The notes below the pieces were generated by a model. It did no database searches. It saw only the letters and a list, made by a program, of their open reading frames with translations, and was not told the origin of the DNA. Both the position numbers and the translations under genes were made by a program. A stretch of DNA of 10,443 nucleotides from Thermoleophilia bacterium (GTDB taxonomy: Bacteria > Actinomycetota > Thermoleophilia > Gaiellales > Gaiellaceae), in NCBI GenBank assembly GCA_025927435.1, contig JAICLM010000061.1, forward strand, positions 1 through 10,443, in the 5' to 3' direction. The stretch's first letter is position 1. Every line of letters begins with the position of its first letter. This document shows positions 6,347 through 10,443 of the stretch, piece after piece.

Positions 6347-6384
6347 GGGCACGCTCGCGCCCTTCGGCTGGGCACCCTGCGCCC
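6347..6384 (+). repeat. Imperfect tandem GGGCAC...GCGCCC repeats after the MFS gene
   Basis: Two similar units, 6347-6362 and 6370-6384, begin GGGCAC and end GCGCCC, and lie directly after the MFS stop. Each can fold into a small GGGC/GCCC hairpin with mismatches. They may be a weak terminator in the 66-base gap before the amidotransferase gene. The rest of that gap shows only the moderate ribosome site GGAAGAA at 6398-6404. Confidence 0.4.
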
Positions 6385-6411
6385 GCGCGGTCGCGGCGGA
6401 AGAATCGCGGC

Positions 6412-7251
6412 ATGTGCCGCTGGCTCGCGTACTACGGCAAGCCCATCCGGATGGACAAGGTGCTCTTCCAGGGGGAGTACTCGCTGATCGACCAGAGCCT
6501 CAAGTCGCGGCTCGGCGCCGAGCCGACGAACGGCGACGGGTTCGGAATCGGCTGGTATTCAGCCTCCGGCGAGCCCGGGGTCTTCAGGAGCACCGAGCCC
6601 GCCTGGAACAACCGCAACCTGCGCGAGATTGCGGGCCACGTCGAGTCGAATCTGTTCTTCGCGCACATCCGCGCCACCACGGGTACGCCCGTGCAGGAGA
6701 CGAACTGCCATCCCTTTCACTACGGGAAGTGGCTCTGGATGCACAACGGGCTCATCGCCGACTGGCTCGAGCTCAAGCGCGACATCGTGCTGCAGGTCGC
6801 CCCGGCGCTCTACCCGCTGATCGAGGGTACGACCGACTCCGAGGTGCTGTTCTACCTCGCGCTCACACTAGGCCTCGAGGAAGACCCGCCGGGAGCCGTC
6901 GAGCGCGCGATCGGCCTCGTGGAGGAGATCGGGCATCGCCACGGCGTCAGGTACCCGTTCCAGGGCACGATCGCGACCACCAACGGCGAGCGGCTCTGGG
7001 CGTTCCGCTACTCGAGCGAGGGTCAGTCTCGCTCGCTGTACTTCTCGACCCGCTATGACACGCTCAAAGCGCTCTATCCGGACGACCCCCGGCTCGACGA
7101 CTTCGACGAGGAGACGCGGATCGTCGTGTCCGAGCCTCTCGGCAACGTCGCGGGAGTCTGGAACCACGTCCCCGAGGCGATGTGGGGTGTCGTGCAGCCG
7201 GGGCAGGACGAGATGAGCACCTTCCGGCCGGCGGCGCCCGCCGCGGTCTGA
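6412..7251 (+). CDS. Class II glutamine amidotransferase (YafJ/GATase_4 type)
   Basis: An N-terminal-nucleophile glutaminase domain of 279 residues that hydrolyses glutamine to release ammonia. Cys2 directly follows the start Met, as required for the mature nucleophile. Other family motifs are GDGFGIGWY at 41-49, FAHIRATTG at 83-91, NCHPF at 98-102 and WLWMHNGLI at 107-115 (Asn112-Gly113 as oxyanion-hole residues). No synthase, sugar-isomerase or synthetase domain is attached, so it is a stand-alone amidotransferase of the YafJ or EgtC-like group, acting with an unknown partner or on a gamma-glutamyl substrate. ATG 6412 is certain because Cys must be residue 2; GGAAGAA lies 7 bases upstream. 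It follows the MFS gene on the same strand but with a 66-base gap and hairpins, so co-transcription is uncertain. It ends 6 bases from the convergent small-protein gene. Confidence 0.92.
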   Translation: MCRWLAYYGKPIRMDKVLFQGEYSLIDQSLKSRLGAEPTNGDGFGIGWYSASGEPGVFRSTEPAWNNRNLREIAGHVESNLFFAHIRATTGTPVQETNCHPFHYGKWLWMHNGLIADWLELKRDIVLQVAPALYPLIEGTTDSEVLFYLALTLGLEEDPPGAVERAIGLVEEIGHRHGVRYPFQGTIATTNGERLWAFRYSSEGQSRSLYFSTRYDTLKALYPDDPRLDDFDEETRIVVSEPLGNVAGVWNHVPEAMWGVVQPGQDEMSTFRPAAPAAV

Positions 7252-7257
7252 CAGCGA

Positions 7258-7434
7258 TTACCCGTCGTCGTCCGCGTAGTCGTCGACCTGGTCGGCCGTC
7301 GAGGCGCGGTGAACGAGGTTTTCGATGCAGCCGCAGCAGTAGTGGATCCGCTGCGCTGCCGAGGGCGAGAGCACGGTGACCCAGCCGCGCTCGGCGGAGT
7401 CCTTCCTCTGGCGGCCGCATTCGACGCAACGCAT
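7258..7434 (-). CDS. Small cysteine-cluster (probable zinc-binding) protein, 58 residues
   Basis: This protein of unknown function has two cysteine clusters, CVECG at residues 3-7 and YCCGC at 33-37, consistent with a small zinc ribbon or treble clef. Between them is a GW-containing strand segment (ERGWVTVL). The tail is acidic (DQVDDYADDDG). I recall similar short actinobacterial proteins of the form MxCxxCGR...RGW...YCxxC; this one fits. ATG 7434 is preferred because the first CxxC follows it at once; the frame upstream is low complexity. The Shine-Dalgarno is weak (AGGG close to the ATG). It is convergent with the amidotransferase gene, with 6 bases between stops, and lies downstream of the PAS-LuxR gene beyond a hairpin. 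Zinc binding is inferred only from cysteine spacing. Confidence 0.72.
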   Translation of the reverse strand: MRCVECGRQRKDSAERGWVTVLSPSAAQRIHYCCGCIENLVHRASTADQVDDYADDDG

Positions 7435-7447
7435 GCCCTGGACGGTA

Positions 7448-7472
7448 CGGCCGAGCCCGAGCGGCTCGGCTG
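7448..7472 (-). terminator. Hairpin between PAS-LuxR gene and small cysteine protein gene
   Basis: GCCGAGC (7450-7456) pairs with GCTCGGC (7464-7470) around a 7-base loop and can be extended by a G-U and a C-G pair to 7448-7472. It starts about 18 bases after the PAS-LuxR stop on the minus strand and ends 13 bases before the next start. It may terminate or attenuate transcription between the two genes; no U-tract is seen. Confidence 0.5.
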
Positions 7473-7489
7473 GCCCAGGTTGACCAATT

Positions 7490-8116
7490 TCAGGCCGGCG
7501 CGGACGGCGGCTCGGGCGGGCGCAGAAGCCCCTCGCGGTGCGCCACGGCGAGCGCCTCGATCCGTGAGTGGGCATCGAGGGCGATCAGCAACCGGCGCAC
7601 GTGGTTACGGACGGTCTCCCTGCTCAGGTGGAGCTCGTCGGCGATCTGCTCGGTGGAGCGACCGTGCGCGAGCAGGTGCAGCACCTCGTTCTGGCGGGGC
7701 GTCAGATGCGGATGGGGGCTCGGTGGAGCCTTGCGCTCGCGCTGCGGGACGAGGCCGAACACGCCCACGATCCGCCCTCCGTCGTAGAGCGGGACCGCGC
7801 TGATCTCGACCTGGATCCGCTCGCCGTCGGGGCCGAGCACGACGACCCTGCCCTCGGTCGACTTCTCCGTCCCGAGCAGCTTGCGCGTCAAGGACTCCTT
7901 CGCTTCGCGTCTCTGCTCGGGCGCGACCACGGAGGTCTGCTGGCGCCCGCGGACGTCGCCGACGAGCCGTTCGGCGGCAGGATTGATCCAGCGGATGATC
8001 CCGAACCGGTCGATCACATAACTCGGGACCTGCACGTCCTCGAGCGCGCGCTGCACGTCGCCGGGGATCTCGCCGCCGGGCGCCGCCTGTGCAGCTTCCG
8101 CGGGCCGAGCCATCAT
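7490..8116 (-). CDS. PAS domain LuxR-type transcriptional regulator
   Basis: A 208-residue cytoplasmic regulator. Residues about 20-125 form a PAS fold: VPSYVIDRFGIIRWINPAAERLVG near 30-53, a mid-domain helix, then VVLGPDGERIQVEISAVPLYDGGRIVGVFG at the strand-rich end, written here as 91-121. Residues about 137-198 are a LuxR/GerE helix-turn-helix (LTPRQNEVLHLLAHGRS, then SRETVRNHVRRLL as the recognition helix). It has no receiver domain with a phosphorylatable Asp, so the PAS domain, not a histidine kinase, is the likely input; the ligand is unknown. ATG 8116 overlaps the TGA of the upstream AI-2E-family gene (ATGA), and a second ATG follows at 8113. No strong Shine-Dalgarno precedes either, consistent with translational coupling. 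Domain calls are firm; the regulon is unknown. Confidence 0.9.
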   Translation of the reverse strand: MMARPAEAAQAAPGGEIPGDVQRALEDVQVPSYVIDRFGIIRWINPAAERLVGDVRGRQQTSVVAPEQRREAKESLTRKLLGTEKSTEGRVVVLGPDGERIQVEISAVPLYDGGRIVGVFGLVPQRERKAPPSPHPHLTPRQNEVLHLLAHGRSTEQIADELHLSRETVRNHVRRLLIALDAHSRIEALAVAHREGLLRPPEPPSAPA

Positions 8117-9294
8117 CCCGTGGAGATCAGCGTGTCGCCCGGCGCCGGTTCCGCCGGCGACTCGGCGTTTTCGGGGGCATTGCTCAGCGCTTTCGCGACC
8201 CGCACGGCGGCCGACACGAGCGGGGCAGCGAGCACGAGCCCGAGCATCCCGAACAGGCAGCCCGCGCCGATCGTGACCACGAGCACGACGAGCGGGTTGA
8301 GGTGGAGCGCGGAGCCCATCGCAAAAGGCTGGACGATGTTCTGGAGCAGGCCGTTCGCGAGGATCACGATGATCAGCATCGCCACCGCGGTGCCGGTTCC
8401 CTGCGCGCCGAGCGCGAGCAGGACGGCGAACGCACCCGCGACCACGGCGCCGATGTAGGGCACGTAGGCGGTGACGAAGGTGACGACCCCGATCGTCCCG
8501 GCGAGCGGCACGTCGAGGACGAGCGCGGCGAGGCCGACGACGACGCCGTTGAACCCGGCAACGAGCGTCACGCCGCGGAAGTAGCCCCGCAGCGAGGTGA
8601 TCACGGAGCCGGTGATCGTGTGCGCCACGGGCTCGGGGAGGCCCACGTGCCGGTCGAGGGCCTTGCGCATCGTCGGGCCGTCCTTGAGCAGGAAGAACGT
8701 CCCGAGCGCGGCGAACGACATCCCGAACAGGAGCGAGGCGAGCCCGCGGATGCCGTGGACGAGGCCGTGCACGAGCGTCGAGATCATCTCCGGTGCCGCC
8801 TGCTTCGCCGTCGTCGTCGCCCCGGACGCGCTCGAGGAGTCGACGCCGGCGCTCTTCAGCCAGCTCTGGAGCCGGTCCGCGCCTGCCGCAGCCTCGGCCG
8901 CGATGTCGGCGCTCTGGCCGGTGATGCCGGCGACGACGATGACGAGAATGAGGACGGCCACCGCGGCGACGGCGAGCAGGACGATCGCCGCCGAGAGCGC
9001 GCGCGGCAGGTGACGGTCGAGCACCCGCACGAGCGGCATCGCCACGACCGCGACGATGAGGGCGCAGACCATCGGGCCGACGATCGTGTACGTCTCGGCG
9101 AGCAGCCAGATGAGCCCGATGACGAGCACGAGCAGGCCGACCAGCAGCCACGAGCTCCGGCCGAGATCTCGCAGCCAGCCCGGCGTCCTCAAGGAGTCCG
9201 GCAGACGCTCCCGGCCGGCTCCGTCGGTCTTCTGGCCCTCGCTGGCGTCCACCTCGGAATCGAGTCTCCTCGGAACCGACGCCCCGCGCCTCAT
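8113..9294 (-). CDS. AI-2E family (PerM/YdiK, UPF0118) membrane protein
   Basis: A 393-residue polytopic transporter-like protein. Despite the family name, members mostly have unknown or varied substrates (some reported as cation antiporters), so autoinducer export should not be assumed. Helices cluster at about 48-85, 100-125, 183-204 and several between 245 and 366, with a hydrophilic region rich in Ala, Ser and Thr at about 127-170 between the second and third groups, as is typical. Family stretches are FFLLKDGPTM at 200-209, YVPYIGAVVAG at 277-287, QNIVQPFAMGSALHLNPLVV at 318-337, and GCLFGMLGLVLAAPL at 345-359. ATG 9294 is the first reasonable start; the Shine-Dalgarno is poor and GTG 9252 is an alternative. 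It starts 37 bases after the DUF2252 stop and overlaps the PAS-LuxR gene by 4 bases, so the three are probably one operon. Confidence 0.9.
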   Translation of the reverse strand: MRRGASVPRRLDSEVDASEGQKTDGAGRERLPDSLRTPGWLRDLGRSSWLLVGLLVLVIGLIWLLAETYTIVGPMVCALIVAVVAMPLVRVLDRHLPRALSAAIVLLAVAAVAVLILVIVVAGITGQSADIAAEAAAGADRLQSWLKSAGVDSSSASGATTTAKQAAPEMISTLVHGLVHGIRGLASLLFGMSFAALGTFFLLKDGPTMRKALDRHVGLPEPVAHTITGSVITSLRGYFRGVTLVAGFNGVVVGLAALVLDVPLAGTIGVVTFVTAYVPYIGAVVAGAFAVLLALGAQGTGTAVAMLIIVILANGLLQNIVQPFAMGSALHLNPLVVLVVTIGAGCLFGMLGLVLAAPLVSAAVRVAKALSNAPENAESPAEPAPGDTLISTG

Positions 9295-9331
9295 CCCGCC
9301 GGGGTGAGGTCGCGCGGCGCTACGGCGACCT

Positions 9332-10443
9332 CTAGAGCCCCTCCCGCAGCGGGATCCGGCCCTCGTCCGCCGCCTTGCGCAGCGCCGCGTGGTCGCGCTC
9401 GTTCTGGTCTGCGTACGCGGCTGCGAACTCGGCCAGCGACCGGTCGAACGTCTCGCCCTTGCCGAGGTAGGAGGCGATCGCGATCCGGTCGCCCGAGCGG
9501 GCATGCGCGCGGGCGAGGACGAACCCGCAGACCTGGCCGTACAGCTCGAGCCCCTCGGGCAGGATCGTGTCGAGATCGACCGACGTCTTCCAGTCCCAGA
9601 GCTGGCGAACGTAGAAGTCGCGCTCGGCGCCGTCGAGCGTCTCCGTCGAGCGCAACCAGCCGAGAAAGATGTCGCTCGTCGCCTGCATCAACCGCTGGCC
9701 CGCGACGACCCGCTCGCCGTGGTTCTCGTAGACGCTCTTGCCGAGATACGGCTCGAGCACCGACGCCTGCGCCTCCTTGATCTGCAGGAAGAGCGGGTCG
9801 TTCGCGTCGCGGCCGAGCAGCAGCAGGATCCAGCAGCGCGTGCCGACGCTGCCGACGCCGACGACCTTGCGGGCGAGGTCGACCATCCGGAACTCCTCGA
9901 GCAGGTGGCGGCGGTCGGGCTGCAGCGTCCGGCGGTAGTCGCGGAACAGCCGGTGGATCAGGCTCTCGAGCCATTCGAACCGGATCCCTGCGTCCTGAGC
10001 CAGGTCCGAGGCCGGCACGATCAACGGGGGATCCGAGACGATGCGCGGCTCGCCGTCGACGAGGTGCGTCAGCTTCGCGAACGCCTTCATGCTGTCCTTG
10101 GTGCGCGCCTTCTCGGCCGCCTTGGCCACGCCGGCCGCCTGGCGCTTCGCCTGTTGCGCGCGCAGATTCCGCTCGATCGCCGCGACGTCGAGCTGCGCGT
10201 ACCAGACGGCGAGGTTGCGCGCCCCGGCGAGCTTCCTCATCCATTCACGGTACGAGCGGGCGGCGGCGAGCACGGCCGCCGTCCGTTGCGCCCTCGTGAA
10301 GTCTCGGTCGCGTCCCGCGATCTCGAAGCTCGTCACGAGCCGCTTCACGTCCCATTCGAACGGGCCCGGGAGGGTCTCGTCGAAGTCGTTCAGGTCGAAG
10401 ACGAGGGTGCGCTCGGCGGAGGCGTAGCCGCCGGCGTTGGAGA
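9332..10443 (-). CDS. DUF2252 protein (N-terminus cut by window edge)
   Basis: An uncharacterised family that I recall as distantly related to the protein-kinase-like fold. The visible 369 residues start inside the conserved block reading SNAGGYASAERTLVFDLNDF, followed by DETLPGPFEWDVKRL, which is diagnostic; the DLNDFDET Asp cluster resembles a metal-binding or catalytic acidic site. Further conserved stretches are LARKVVGVGSVGTRCW, DPLFLQIKEAQASVLEPY, GERVVAGQRLMQATSDIFLGW, FYVRQLWDWK and GETFDRSLAEFAAAYADQNERDH. The usual protein is about 430-480 residues, so roughly the first quarter lies beyond 10443. In-frame GTG codons in the window (for example 10348) are internal, not starts. It is the promoter-proximal visible gene of the minus-strand group with the AI-2E-family and PAS-LuxR genes. 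Biochemical function is unknown to me. Confidence 0.92.
   Translation of the reverse strand, partial: SNAGGYASAERTLVFDLNDFDETLPGPFEWDVKRLVTSFEIAGRDRDFTRAQRTAAVLAAARSYREWMRKLAGARNLAVWYAQLDVAAIERNLRAQQAKRQAAGVAKAAEKARTKDSMKAFAKLTHLVDGEPRIVSDPPLIVPASDLAQDAGIRFEWLESLIHRLFRDYRRTLQPDRRHLLEEFRMVDLARKVVGVGSVGTRCWILLLLGRDANDPLFLQIKEAQASVLEPYLGKSVYENHGERVVAGQRLMQATSDIFLGWLRSTETLDGAERDFYVRQLWDWKTSVDLDTILPEGLELYGQVCGFVLARAHARSGDRIAIASYLGKGETFDRSLAEFAAAYADQNERDHAALRKAADEGRIPLREGL

Noticed and set aside
5052..7058. Plus-strand open frame of about 668 codons
   Set aside because: A shifted-frame shadow of the MFS and amidotransferase genes, both of which have clear family motifs in other frames.
8117..9151. 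N-terminal extension of the PAS-LuxR protein
   Set aside because: The upstream part is a frame-shifted shadow of the AI-2E-family gene; the PAS protein starts naturally at ATG 8116.
8113..9294. Quorum-sensing (autoinducer-2) export system
   Set aside because: The AI-2E name is historical; family membership does not show AI-2 transport, and no luxS or lsr gene is in the window.
8089..9780. Plus-strand open frame of about 563 codons
   Set aside because: Antisense to the AI-2E-family and DUF2252 genes; Asp/Glu/Arg/His low complexity typical of GC-rich shadows.

Overview
The window is very GC-rich bacterial DNA with dense coding, GTG/TTG starts, several 4-bp stop/start overlaps and long meaningless antisense open frames. 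The family set (small MEIGKP-type proline-rich protein, DUF7144-like membrane protein, DUF1269-like protein, DUF2252, short C-x-x-C protein, PAS-LuxR regulator) points to Actinomycetota, probably a deep lineage such as Thermoleophilia. That placement is inference from recalled families and composition, not from a marker gene. No rRNA, tRNA, CRISPR array, insertion sequence or phage gene was seen. It looks like ordinary chromosomal housekeeping and accessory sequence rather than a mobile island.

Layout. (a) 1-2194, minus: a stand-alone CYTH (triphosphate-tunnel) protein, coupled to a second gene in which an N-terminal CYTH-like domain is fused to a Ppx/GppA exopolyphosphatase/pppGpp phosphatase; the fusion runs off the left edge. 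This looks like a polyphosphate or triphosphate metabolism operon. (b) 2373-2786, plus: a four-helix DUF7144-like membrane protein with a strong Shine-Dalgarno and a terminator hairpin. (c) 2997-3443, plus: a DUF1269-like glycine-zipper protein that overlaps tail-to-tail with (d) 3401-4453, minus, a YbhN-type flippase-like membrane protein. (e) 4577-6345, plus: a 41-residue proline-rich protein, easily missed because it is so short, coupled by a TTGA overlap to a 14-helix DHA2-type MFS exporter. (f) 6412-7251, plus: a YafJ-like class II glutamine amidotransferase. (g) 7258-7434, minus: a 58-residue cysteine-cluster protein. (h) 7490-10443, minus: DUF2252 (cut by the right edge), then an AI-2E/PerM-family membrane protein, then a PAS-LuxR regulator coupled to it by an ATGA overlap.

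The most notable points are the CYTH-Ppx fusion beside a second CYTH gene, both lacking the first glutamate of the ExExK signature; a likely CTG start for the fusion; the hidden small gene that resets the MFS start; and the transporter/PAS-LuxR pair. I see no clearly unprecedented system. These are the leads best supported by the sequence.
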